Below are positions 1 to 9,960 of a stretch of 64,000 nt of DNA, piece by piece; the stretch's first letter is position 1; the number at the start of each line of letters is the position of its first letter. The position numbers and the translations under genes are program-made. Source of the stretch: Spisula solida. Lineage: Eukaryota; Mollusca; Bivalvia; Venerida; Mactridae. The stretch covers positions 43,380,722-43,444,721 of the forward strand of contig OX365952.1 of the NCBI GenBank assembly GCA_947247005.1, read 5' to 3'. The notes beneath the pieces were generated by a model. The model searched no databases. It saw nothing but the letters and a program-made list of their open reading frames with translations, and was not told the origin of the DNA.

Positions 1-1569
1 TTATGTGATTGAATACAGCCAGATGGACCCGTGTATCCGTATCAAGCAACCATCTGTTTTAAGCGTCTTATGTTGTTAAGCGATTCGGAATACAGTCAGA
101 TGGACCCGTGTATCCGTATCACGCAACCATCTGTTTTAAGCGTCTTATGTTGTTAAGTGATTGAAAACAGTCATATGGACCCGTGTATCCGTATCAAGCA
201 ACCATCTGTTTTTAACATCCAATGTTGTTTTAAATGATTGAATACAGCCAGTTTGATCCGTGATCATAAAACTGTTCTCGTTCTACACTCAATGTGTAAC
301 TTGATTTACTGATTAACATTGCAAGAATTAAGAATATAGTTTAAACTTTCACAAAAATGCATGGATCAATTTATTACAAGTGTACTTCCAAGCAAATAGG
401 TAAAGATTATTTATTTTTCACGATAAAACCTTATGTTTCGATGCTTGCCATTTTTCTACAATAAAATTAATAGAATAGTATGTGAATTCAATGTGTGTTT
501 TATTTAATGATATTATGTCAGTTACTTGTAATCGTATATATAGCAGGTATTGGCAATTTTCAAGAAAAGTGTAAATCTTATACTCTGACAAATGTTGGAC
601 TTCTTCAATGTTATTTCTCACCCGCGCGAATTATAATTAATACACTACCAGTAGTGTATTTCCCAATATAGTGTATGTATATTTAATTATTCAATTCCAC
701 CAGGGACAGTATAATAGAGATCTGTATTTATTCTTCCCAGATTCCACATAATTCATATTACTACATCAGTCTGATTTAACATTAAAAGTCCACGACCAGT
801 CAAAGAATACACAGTTACATAGATATTGGCAGACAAGGTATACAAGGATCAATTTCATTTACATCGACATTTATAGGTCATATTGATTGTGTTACTACAA
901 TATAAAATTGGTAGAATAACTCAAGACTTATTCAATGCAGTTACTTCAACAAATGATACATCTACACATACAATTAGTTATTAATCATTATAAACGGCAG
1001 TTCAATTGTACTTAAACATATCATTAATAATATGTACATGTACATGCTATTGTCCGCTGCGTGACCATTTTTGATTAACGCGAATTAAACCAACCCATAT
1101 AATACAAAATCTTCGATCTAAAAATCATAATCTAGCAAACATGAAATATAACAGTTTTATAACCCCTCAGGCGAATGTATAATTACACCGCATGCTGAGA
1201 CGATCTCAGTGGGAAGGACCATAAAACAATTAACCGGGTTATTACGTAATCTGTATCGGTAATAAATGGAAAGAAAAAATGGCATTTTTTTCCAAAAACA
1301 TCAAAAAGGACCAAAATCTTTTTAAAATAAATTCTTACAAATAACATCATTGGAAAGATAATTTTTTTTCCCAAACGAAGCCGTTCGCATACGGATGATG
1401 TGATTTTTATTAAAATAGTTAACGACCTGACAGTGTAACGACTATTTCCAATTCCTTCTTTATCTATATGAATGATAGTGACTATAAAAACATTAAAAAT
1501 ACCAAAATGTTTTTATTTTATTTTTTCCAAATTAAGACTGTTTGAACGATGAATAATTAAACTAAATCA
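1..1569. repeat. Left arm of a large inverted repeat pair
   Basis: This stretch matches, in reverse complement, the segment 61367-62850. Matching blocks in the same order include the G-rich start, the block around 418-620, the block 890-1150 and the block 1180-1569, which ends at AAACTAAATCA. The arms have many substitutions and indels, so the duplication is old. The left arm begins with about three tandem units of 75-77 bp (starts near 11, 88, 163, 240) and is cut by the window edge. No coding capacity is conserved between the arms. Confidence 0.85.
11..250. repeat. Subterminal ~76-bp tandem repeat of the inverted-repeat arm
   Basis: Units start near 11, 88, 163 and 240 and carry the shared words GAATACAG and GTGTATCCGTATCA. 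The opposite arm has the same unit at a 75-bp period (62679, 62754, 62829), with the last copy decayed. The array sits at the outer end of the repeat in both arms. Confidence 0.85.
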
Positions 1570-1898
1570 CACCGTTAGCATACGGTCGATAGTTTTAACG
1601 GTTATTAATCTATAAGCGTTTTTCTAAATATCCCCTCTATTACTCTATATAGATCTGACTGTCTTATCGGTCGCTGTTCGTGGGTTAACCTGGGATGAAT
1701 ATATACATTCTCGTTCCAGGGTTAACCAAGCATTTTTAGACATAATGCTGACATTTATGTATATAATCTATTTTTACTGTTAAGTTAAACTAACACGTTG
1801 CTACTGTAAATATTTGGTTTGGTCAATCGATAGTGTTAGTTTATATAAATACTGAACTATAACTGAGTACATTGTGCGACGGTATTTCTCGCAAGTCG
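1570..1898. other. Intergenic, no gene seen
   Basis: AT-rich DNA with no supported ORF. A short imperfect inverted repeat around 1683-1728 pairs two GGTTAACC-containing arms. The following tandem array starts near 1899. Confidence 0.4.
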
Positions 1899-2765
1899 GA
1901 CACATCAGTGGAGAAAGCAAACAAAAACGATAAAAGTCGAGTAAGTCTCCTATATAAATCTAAAATTTCATTAATAAACATAAATAGAAAGGTATTCTGG
2001 CATTCTTTTTCTTTCGCGGTTGCCTTTGCGATAAGTGATATAAAACGATCGCCGAAATTTCATGTATAATTTTAACGTTTTTTAACGCGCTTGTGACAAA
2101 ACGGCATTTTTCGAGTAAGTCCCCGATTTCGAAACCAAAATTGTTTATGTAAATAAAAGGTATATTTACAATTTTTTTCTCATGCGGTTATTTTAGAGTG
2201 AGAGATAAATGTTAAAAATTGTGGTCGATTAAATTTCATGTTTTATTTTTAGCGTTATTTTTACGCGCGTGGGACAAATCACTGGACACAGGCAAATTAA
2301 CCGCAATTTTCTAGTATGTCCCCGATTTCAAAATAGAAATTATTTATGTAAATAAATTAAAAAGGCATATTGTCATTTTTTTCTTTAGCGTTTTTTTAGC
2401 GATAAATGATTAAAATTGTCGTCGAAATTTCATGATTTTTTTAACGTTACATTATGTTATTTTTACGCGCGTGGTACAAAATCGGGGGCACAGAAAAACT
2501 AACGGCATTTTTTGAATTTGTATCCAATTTAAAAATCAAAACTATTAATGTAAACCGTATTCTAAGATAGTTTTCTGTTGTGAATTCGTTTGCAATAAAT
2601 GACGTAAAATAATCGCCGCAGTTGACTGTTTTAATTTTTCAACATTATAAATAATTTTGTGACACGTTTCGGGAAAATCTGTGGACAAATGAAAAGTAAC
2701 GGCATTCGCCGAGTATGTCTCCAATTTCAAAATAAACAATACGTATGTAAACATGCATACATATA
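1899..2765. repeat. Degenerate ~197-bp tandem array
   Basis: A block reading roughly 'tag/gagtaagtccccgatttc' recurs at 1939, 2114, 2314, 2513 and 2710 (spacings 175, 200, 199, 197). Each block is followed by a 'tttatgtaaataaa' stretch, a 'gcgataaatgat' stretch and an 'ttacgcgcgtgggacaaa' stretch. That makes about 4.5 units, strongly diverged and without a coding frame. The next 380 bases (2766-3148) hold nothing I can support. Confidence 0.75.
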
Positions 2766-3699
2766 GTCCGCCCGGGATAATGTGATGTTTACAAACATGA
2801 ATCGGTTTGGTCAACTGTGGTAAAATTGGTTTTACAAATCACTTAAATAAACAGATAAGGTCAGTATTGTACTCTAAACATCATTGATAGTTGGTGCACA
2901 TAATTGTAATCCACCTTTGTGGAATATACCAAATTTTCACGCCTATGACATTATCCTGGTCGTACTATACGTATTCTGACATTCTTTTTTTGCAGTTGTT
3001 CTCTTTACGATGCATAGTAAAAAATTATCGCCAAAATACCATGTATTTATTTCGCATGCAATTACGCAACGTTGTGATTTTTCAGTGTGGGGAATCACGT
3101 GACTAAACTGGTACTTAGCATACAGTTATACATGGCGGAAATCTTAATTTTTTGGGAGGCGTTTAAGCACCTCATTACTACCATTGCCCATTTCTTAATA
3201 CAAAATTAACCGCCTTTAGGCTGCTATGTGAATCCGCATTCAAGTAGTTCCAGAAACTGTCAACATTCCCAATACTGCTACATATGTTTCTCCAAATTTT
3301 TTTAACTTTTTTTAAATTGTGAAACTGTTCGTTAAATCGATATTTTTGCAAAAAAAATCTTTACACCGGCCGATACCGAACTTGTTTCATAATACGAAAA
3401 TGACGTGTTCATCAAATGTCCCGGCTGTAAAGCTATTTTTAGAAACTATTTTTAGAAACAGACTACGGCCAAGTGATGGTTTTATCAATGAATCGTATAT
3501 GGTCTGCAAAGTACTGTTATGCAATCATATGGTGTTGCTGTACTATAGTGCGGCCAAGATATGATGGCACAATAACATTGTGTAAACGTCACTGGTTGGA
3601 TCAGCCGATATCAAAATGCGGGTAGGTTAATAAATTATGATCATCTAAGCGCTTGTTCAGTTATTTTAAACTACTTAAGGATAATTATATATGTGCTTA

Positions 3700-3775
3700 T
3701 AATATGGCCGAGTGGTAACGTCGCTAACCACAACGCAGAAGGTCCGGGTTCGAATCCCATCAGAATCTTTTTTTA
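3700..3775 (+). pseudogene. tRNA-like pol III unit (Ser/Leu-like), left member of a convergent pair
   Basis: An A box TGGCCGAGTGG lies at 3705-3715 and a consensus B box GGTTCGAATCC at 3747-3757. A run of seven T (3768-3774) follows at the position of a pol III terminator. The acceptor stem does not close well, so this is a tRNA-derived unit and not a working tRNA. It lies inside the 34-bp-TIR element. Confidence 0.6.
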
Positions 3776-4242
3776 TTTTTGTCGCGAACAATTGTCCGCA
3801 CCCTTTTCACGAAACTCGTGTATTTGTGGGTATATTACTTATAACCAGACAGACTGTGTAAACTGCACATTATTTAATCGAACTATGGCTAAGCCGGACG
3901 ATACATTGTGTCTAATTTATTAAACTTCTGCACACAAGATGTATCAATGGAACTGCCAGTGATTCCGTTGTCCTGTCCTAGGAAACGAACTGCCGCGATG
4001 ATAGGGGTATCTTAAATGATTCTGTCACAGACACTGCTGATGAACAATGTTAATTCATATAATTTATATGTACATCTTTAAGTACAGCACATAATTTTTA
4101 ATAAATGATTATTCTAGATAGATAAAACATAATAAAATACAGAGTAAGGAAGGCATTCAAATGAAAAAAAACTGTAAAAAGATTATCAACGTATAACGGG
4201 ATATACTAAGAAAAAAAGTTAACTGTAGAATACAAATCATTA

Positions 4243-4325
4243 CAAAAGTGATATTCGAACCAGTAACCTCCATCGATAATTTTTTTGTATATCCAAAGCT
4301 TTACCAACTGAGCTAGCGAGGCACA
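4243..4325 (-). pseudogene. tRNA-like pol III unit, right member of the convergent pair
   Basis: On the minus strand an A box TAGCTCAGTTGG (4304-4315) is followed by a B box GGTTCGAAT (4253-4261) and then four T (4243-4246). The anticodon region is replaced by an AT-rich stretch with seven A. The cloverleaf is degenerate. It faces the unit at 3700-3775 inside the same element. Confidence 0.55.
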
Positions 4326-4809
4326 TGCAAAAATGTCTCGTGTATTTGCTCACAATGCAAAAACATAACACGAACAAGCGTTTATTGACCATGACTTTAA
4401 ACAAACATCCCTTTCTGTTGAAAATGAACCCGTCGGCTAATTAGCATGTGTATTTGTTATTGTGCCATCATATCTTGGCCGCACTATAGCTAGCCGCTTT
4501 CTATAGACTGTCTCACGCTGTGAGGGAAGTGATTACAAGACGGTACTGTAGAATCTGATAAATAGGCGCGTAGTATTATTTTAAAGCTACTTTTGATATA
4601 CGCATTCAGTACACGTATTACATATAAATTAATATGCACCTTTTAACAATTATTTAGATACCCAACATGCCTATATAGTCACATATGCCTATTTTGACAT
4701 TCAAGACAAGATCGGCAGTAAGAAAACGAACATTAAACGTGTAAAGTCGGTTTAAGCTTTAGTAGCAGCAACCAGATCGCCTCCCACCAGAACTCTCAGT
4801 GCTTTGATT

Positions 4810-5362
4810 CGATTCTTGGTAAGTACTTCATAATTATTTCCACATGTTATATAGCACAGGCTATGTGAAATTTAACTCTCTTTCTAGTGATGTATGTATC
4901 ATTTATGTACTCTTTCTGGTTTCCGAGATAGCTTCGAGGTTTTAAGGCGAACCAGAGGAATATTTTGTCAATATTCTTAATTAAACTGCATAGAAACCGT
5001 GTTTAAAGGCAATATACCACACCATGTTCATGCGGTTGTGTTTTATTTTACTCGGAAATGGCATGCCATTGAAAAACAGTGACTACTAACATACTTTATT
5101 AGTGATATAACGCAATTTATTACAAAAATGGCAAATTATTGAAATGGTACTATACACGGAACAACACTGTTGTGATACTTAACACGGATCGTTTATAAAC
5201 ATGTGCATATTCTAGGCTAAAACAAGTTTGTCTACATTTTCGATTTGACTTGGTTTTAAAAACGGTTAAAACTTGTTTCCATTTTCGATTTGACTTGGTT
5301 TTAAATACTGTTAAAACTTGCTTTCCGTTGTCTAATTTTGTTTCCTTTATTCTTGAACAGAA
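4810..5362. other. Intergenic or intronic; 45-bp direct duplication
   Basis: No supported ORF. Two near-identical 45-bp units lie at about 5221-5315 (both contain TTTTCGATTTGACTTGG). A splice-donor-like GGTAAGTACTT occurs near 4818 and an acceptor-like TTCTTGAACAG ends at 5360. Confidence 0.35.
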
Positions 5363-5521
5363 ATGACAGCAAGTCTTCGGAAGAAGGCTCAGATGACTGA
5401 AGCGAAAATCGCCTGGGCCGAATTAAAGGACAATCACCATAGAAATTGCGCAATGAATATGATTAAATTGTACTCTCTTGGAAGCAGACAAATAACTTAC
5501 ATAAAATGTTGTGCAGTTTGA
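5363..5521 (+). CDS. Possible 52-aa small exon or ORF, unrecognised
   Basis: An ATG two bases after a good acceptor-like sequence (TTCTTGAACAG, ends 5360) opens a 52-codon frame ending TGA at 5519. The first 25 residues are rich in K, E and A and look like an amphipathic helix (MTASLRKKAQMTEAKIAWAE). The rest is ordinary. I do not recognise a family. It may be a terminal exon of an unseen gene or chance. Confidence 0.2.
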   Translation: MTASLRKKAQMTEAKIAWAELKDNHHRNCAMNMIKLYSLGSRQITYIKCCAV

Positions 5522-6385
5522 AGATAGTTGGACGGAATTGTAATACAAACGTACACCTATCCATGAAGGCGGGCGGGCGGGCGGGCGGGCAGGCAGGCAG
5601 GCAGGCAGGCAATTTGTAATATTCAAAACTATTGCATCTTACTACCATAATTGAGTTTTGTCATATTTTTTACATAGTTTAACATCATGCGCAATTATAG
5701 CATGACCTAAGCAAATATTATATGAATAGTATTCAGTAGAAGTTAGTATAATTGAATTTTATATATGATCACTGACATATTATATTTTAACCTAAAACAA
5801 CACTTGAATTATGATTTTTATCATTACAAATGTAATAAAGTAATACTTTTTGCGTTGTCACGGACAACCTATCATGACATGCAAAGCGAGTTTAGTTTTT
5901 CCCCAGCGAGTTAAATTATTCCCCAGTATTTTATTAGGTTGTTCTTATATTTGTGATTCATTCTATACATATTGATTTTCCCCAATTAATTAGTATTTAG
6001 TTAATTAATTAATGTTTTGTTCTTACTATATTATTATGCAATGTTATACGCAATCCATCTAGTATGCATTGTGTAATAGATATTCATCTATGCTACGACA
6101 TAATAAAGATTTTGGATTAAGACAAAATATTCTTGTTCCTGCTTTACAGGGGTTTAACAAGCAATTATTAAACAGTCGGTTTAGTTCGCTAAAGAATATA
6201 CCAGACCACACAAAAGAACCTCAAACGAGCGACGTACATAACAACCACCGCATCATCAACCGCTCTACATAGTTTTTCAACTTCAACCAACAACCACCTT
6301 TACTGAACATGCCACCAAGCACCTGGCTGTGTCGCATCACCCACTTTTCGTCACAACAGAACGAGACGGCCGGTTTCACGGCATC
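5522..6385. other. Intergenic with a CGGG/CAGG simple repeat
   Basis: A simple repeat at about 5569-5610 switches from GCGG units to CAGG units midway. The remainder is AT-rich with no supported gene. Confidence 0.5.
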
Positions 6386-6640
6386 ATACAATGATAAGAT
6401 AATGATAATACGAGAATACGATGATGATAATACAATAATAAGATGGTGATAATACGATAATGATAATACAATGATAAGATTATGATAATACGAGAATACG
6501 ATGATGATAATGCGGATAGAACGATGATGATAATTAAGAGAAAACGATAATAATAATACAAGAGCTCGATGATGATATTACGAGAATACGATTATGGTGA
6601 CACGAGAATATGATAATGATAATATGATAATAACTCGTAC
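6386..6640. repeat. Microsatellite-like ATAATACGAT / ATGATAAT array
   Basis: Irregular repeats of ATGATAAT, ATACGA and AGAATACG fill this interval. The apparent ORFs on the minus strand here are products of the repeat. Confidence 0.8.
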
Positions 6641-6784
6641 GGAGCTCGTAAGGAGCTCGTAGGGCAAATGTGGCCGTAGCATAAGACGTCTGTAACTTGA
6701 TGTTAGCGTGACAAATAGCGCACTGATGATTTTGTACGAATTGTTGCTTTTATTTATCGACTCTAACATCAATATACCATTTGT

Positions 6785-8767
6785 CTAGAAGGTATTATTG
6801 TACCGGTGCCAAAAAAGGGCGACTGTAATGATGTAAATAATTATAGAGGCATAACGTTAACCAGTATTGTTTCCAAACTGTATTCGATACTTTTGGATAA
6901 CAGGCTAAGAACATGGGCTGACACTCATGATATTTTATCGGAAAATCAATTTGGGTTTAGAAAGGGGAAAAGTACCACTGATTGTATTTTTACATTAACA
7001 TCCGTTATACAAAAAGTATTATCTGTAGAAAAGCAAAAGCTTTATCTTGCATTTGTTGACTTTAGAAAAGCCTTTGATGTGGTATACAGAAATGGAATTT
7101 GGTATAAATTGATAAACAGTGGTGCTTCTTATAAGATTGTAAAAATGTTGAGAGCTATATATGAGTCAGTTAAGTCTTGTGTTAGAGTTAATGGTTCTCT
7201 TAGTGCATTTTTTAACAGTCATAAGGGTGTCAAACAGGGTGAACCATTGTCTACATTGTTATTTTTATTTTTTATCAATGATATTGAGTGTAAATTGCGT
7301 GATGATACAGTTGAAACATTTAGTATTGAAGAGTTGCAATTGTTTGTATTATTATTCGCGGACGACACGGTTTTATTTTCTTATACTGTTAAAGGTCTAC
7401 AGACTTTGTTGAACAACTTACATTCTTATTGTACATTGATGGATATCAAAGTTAATACGGATAAGACAGTTGTCATGGCTTGTAAATCTAATAATAGAAA
7501 TGTGCCTATGGATGTATTTTATGATGAAGAAAAACTACAAGTTGTTACATCATTTAACTATTTAGGTGTTACAATAACCTCAAATGGAAGTTTTTATCAA
7601 TCACAGAAAGTATTATCTGCTAAAGCTGCAAGAGCATTATTTTCATTAAATTCTTTGTTTGATGTTGTTTCCCTACATGTCTCTGAGAAATTGAAACTAT
7701 TCGATTCTATGGTGTCACCAATTTTGTATTATGGATCAGAAGTATGGGGATTCCATAAAGCCCCGGATATTGAACGTGTTCATTTAAAATTTTTGAAACA
7801 AATTCTTGGTATACGCCAAACAACAAGTAACGTAGCCGTATATGGCGAATTAGGGAGGGTACCTTTACAAGTTGTCAGACATGAGCGTATTTTAAAATAC
7901 TGGATGAAGTTAATAAATAATAAAAATTCATTGATGTATAAACTATACAATATGAAGGACAACCAAGGTCGACATGTTAATAAGTGGTCCTTAGAAGTTA
8001 AGACATTATTAGACAACTTAGGATTTTCATACTTATGGAACGCCGACGTAGTAACATATTTTAAATATAATATGATTGTTAGAAGGTTGAATGAGCAATA
8101 CTTACAGAAATGGTATAATGAATTGAATTTGTCAAATAAATTAGAAACTTATCGTACATTTAAAATTAACTTTGAGTTTGAAGATTATCTTAAGTGTATT
8201 TCCTGTGACAATCACAGGAAAGCATTAAGTAGATTTAGATGTTCTTCTCACAAACTTTTAATCGAAGAGGGCAGACACAGAAATATCGCTAGAGAAGATA
8301 GAATATGCCCTAAATGTAATTTAAATTGTATCGAAAACGAATACCACTTCTTACTTACTTGTCCGTATTATCGAGATATAAGATTACAATGTTTACCTCG
8401 ATATTTTTGTTCCTGGCCTAATATAGGAAAATTTATTTCTCTTATGCAATCTACGAATACACATATCATGAAAAAACTAGCAAAATACATATATTTATCT
8501 AATACAAGAAGAGAAACCTTATAAAAATTTAATTGGTTAAATTAACAGTACGCATTAAATATCCACACTTTTCTCAAAATACACTGCTTACCATATATGA
8601 TTGTTTGCATATTTGTATATATTCATCTTGTCTTTTGTCTTTTTGTACATGTATATAATTATGTTTTTGTTAAAATTTTCAACTTGCCACATTATTATTA
8701 TTGCATTGGCAATAAACATTTTATATGTTTACGTCAAATAAAATATTGAAGTTGAAGTTGAAGTTGA
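6785..8767 (+). mobile_element. 5'-truncated LINE retrotransposon
   Basis: The element begins in mid-ORF just upstream of the reverse transcriptase domain and runs through a 3' untranslated region with AATAAA at 8711-8716. It finishes in a short hexamer-like tail (TTGAAG units, 8744-8767). No endonuclease domain is present upstream: an in-frame stop lies at 6764 and then microsatellite. This is the usual outcome of incomplete target-primed reverse transcription. I do not assign a clade. Confidence 0.85.
6788..8524 (+). CDS. LINE ORF2 fragment: reverse transcriptase plus C-terminal Cys/His motif
   Basis: A 578-codon open frame encodes a non-LTR reverse transcriptase. Numbering from 6788, it shows the PxPKKGD...NNYRGITL entry block (about residues 5-20), QFGFRKGKST, the FVDFRKAFD block with its first catalytic Asp, and KQGEPLS. 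The catalytic FADD is at about 190-193. Downstream are a YLGV block, a GELGRVPL block typical of the connecting region, and a C-terminal CPKC...H...C motif starting near residue 507. The frame has no internal stop and the RT catalytic residues are present. There is no native start because the 5' part, including any endonuclease and ORF1, is missing, so it cannot act alone. The intact frame suggests a recent insertion. Confidence 0.85.
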   Translation, partial: EGIIVPVPKKGDCNDVNNYRGITLTSIVSKLYSILLDNRLRTWADTHDILSENQFGFRKGKSTTDCIFTLTSVIQKVLSVEKQKLYLAFVDFRKAFDVVYRNGIWYKLINSGASYKIVKMLRAIYESVKSCVRVNGSLSAFFNSHKGVKQGEPLSTLLFLFFINDIECKLRDDTVETFSIEELQLFVLLFADDTVLFSYTVKGLQTLLNNLHSYCTLMDIKVNTDKTVVMACKSNNRNVPMDVFYDEEKLQVVTSFNYLGVTITSNGSFYQSQKVLSAKAARALFSLNSLFDVVSLHVSEKLKLFDSMVSPILYYGSEVWGFHKAPDIERVHLKFLKQILGIRQTTSNVAVYGELGRVPLQVVRHERILKYWMKLINNKNSLMYKLYNMKDNQGRHVNKWSLEVKTLLDNLGFSYLWNADVVTYFKYNMIVRRLNEQYLQKWYNELNLSNKLETYRTFKINFEFEDYLKCISCDNHRKALSRFRCSSHKLLIEEGRHRNIAREDRICPKCNLNCIENEYHFLLTCPYYRDIRLQCLPRYFCSWPNIGKFISLMQSTNTHIMKKLAKYIYLSNTRRETL

Positions 8768-9242
8768 TGCTAGTATGACAGAAGTTTGAATAAAAAAGAG
8801 ATCAAAATAAAGATACAGTTTGTTGCAATGTTTTCATTCTATTTGTTGATGATGAACTTATCATAACCTTAACTTCTTACTATTTACAATTTTACAGTCT
8901 ATATATTTTGTGCACGTTAACACAATCATAATCTACAAAATCGCGTTTACAATACAATAGCCAGACAATAAGCGTAGGCATGGTAGGAATAGATATAGGA
9001 CAAGTTTTATTTTGTCAACTTTGTCGAGCTACGACCAATTGTCTCTATATGACTATAAAAATATATAGGACACTTTAAAAACGCCATATCTGAAACCACC
9101 TTGCGAATTTAAAAGTAATTCCACAAGCCCGAATGTTCCTTGGACGACCCTATCCCAAACTGTCGATTCGTTTGAAATACTATGTCAGCGATGGGGCTTG
9201 TATTGAACTTGTAGTATATGCTAACGTAGGGACAGCGTATAG
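8768..9242. other. Intergenic, nothing supported
   Basis: AT-rich unique-looking DNA between the LINE tail and the next putative element. No ORF above 60 codons and no conserved motif seen. Confidence 0.4.
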
Positions 9243-9371
9243 ACCGATTTCGATAATCTGGCCGTTTGTTTATATACGAAAGCTATAACATAAACATAAT
9301 ACAGGTGATCCAGCTTTGATAACATGCATACATACTCTATATTAGGCTACCCAATGCACAGCATTTCAATT

Positions 9372-9458
9372 GCCAACATAGCGCAGTTGGCTGAGCAGAT
9401 AGTTACAAATATCAAAGGAAAATCGTTGTAGGTTCAACTCCCACTCACGGTACTTTTT
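9372..9458 (+). pseudogene. tRNA-like pol III unit, left member of a convergent pair
   Basis: A box TAGCGCAGTTGG at 9379-9390, B box GGTTCAACTCC at 9431-9441, then five T at 9454-9458. The spacing suits a tRNA-derived transcript. The stems are imperfect. Confidence 0.55.
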
Positions 9459-9721
9459 AAAAAAACCCTAATAAACCGTTGCTTATTGCTTTTTTGTTTT
9501 GTTTTATGGTCTCAGACTGACAAAAACGTATCAAATTAAATTCATGAATGAAAGTAAATTCAGGAAATCGAAAATTCCACAAAGAATGTAAATTACATAC
9601 GAATAAAAGGCCCACAAATAAGGCAAACTGTTTAACATCGTACCAGACGAACTAGTTTATATTTGTATCAATACATACATCGAATCAAAAATAAATTTAT
9701 TTTATATCAATGTAAAGTAAG

Positions 9722-9817
9722 AAAAAATGACGACTTCTGTAGGGCTTGAACTTAAAATCAAAGATTTCAAAGAAAAACAATTGTCCACGGACGTATCCAC
9801 TCAGCCACAGAGGCCAC
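9722..9817 (-). pseudogene. tRNA-like pol III unit (Ser/Leu-like), right member of a convergent pair
   Basis: On the minus strand, A box TGGCTGAGTGG (9797-9807) and B box GTTCAAGCC (9743-9751) are followed by six T (9722-9727). The long spacing between boxes suits a long-variable-arm tRNA ancestor. Internal T runs may terminate transcription early. It faces the unit at 9372-9458. Confidence 0.5.
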
Positions 9818-9960
9818 TGAATAAGATACGTTGCTATATACTGATTTAATCCAATAAATGGGTGCAATTTTGCTGTAATCCGATTAAATAGATAACAAAA
9901 CATGTTCCCCTATATGCTTTGAATGCGATGAAACCCGACATCCTTGTTATCGAAATCGGT

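Larger units (their letters stand above)
3543..4489. mobile_element. 947-bp element with perfect 34-bp terminal inverted repeats
   Basis: Bases 3543-3576 and 4456-4489 are perfect 34-bp inverted repeats (ends CTATAGTGCGGCCAAG). The homologous repeat at 28390 reads straight through without the insert, so both edges are set by an empty site. The exact target duplication is ambiguous because CTATAG and the target CTAGCC overlap. No transposase is encoded, so it is non-autonomous. It carries two tRNA-like units pointing toward each other. Confidence 0.85.
3149..4809. repeat. Dispersed repeat, copy 1 (interrupted)
   Basis: The parts 3149-3542 and 4490-4809 match 27974-28390 and 28391-28710 almost base for base, so they form one repeat of about 0.72 kb. 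The left end begins TTTTTGGGAGGCGTTTAAG and the right end finishes near CTCAGTGCTTTGATT. The middle, 3543-4489, is an inserted element absent from copy 2. The right-end sequence also occurs alone, in reverse orientation, at 34607-34628. Confidence 0.85.
9243..9960. mobile_element. Putative 718-bp inverted-end element with a convergent tRNA-like pair
   Basis: Both ends carry a 14-bp inverted repeat (ACCGATTTCGATAA at 9243-9256, its complement at 9947-9960). No clear target duplication is visible, so the element edges are tentative. Inside, two tRNA-like units point at each other, the same layout as in the element at 3543-4489. Confidence 0.4.

Noticed and set aside
418..621. 67-codon minus-strand ORF with a similar frame at 62320-62508
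   Set aside because: The similarity comes from the inverted DNA repeat. The two frames differ by a shift in the first half, so no shared protein is maintained.
5423..5648. Pro/Ala/Cys-rich minus-strand ORFs
   Set aside because: They are translations of the CGGG/CAGG simple repeat.
6376..6561. Tyr/Ile-rich minus-strand ORF
   Set aside because: It is a translation of the ATAATACGAT microsatellite.
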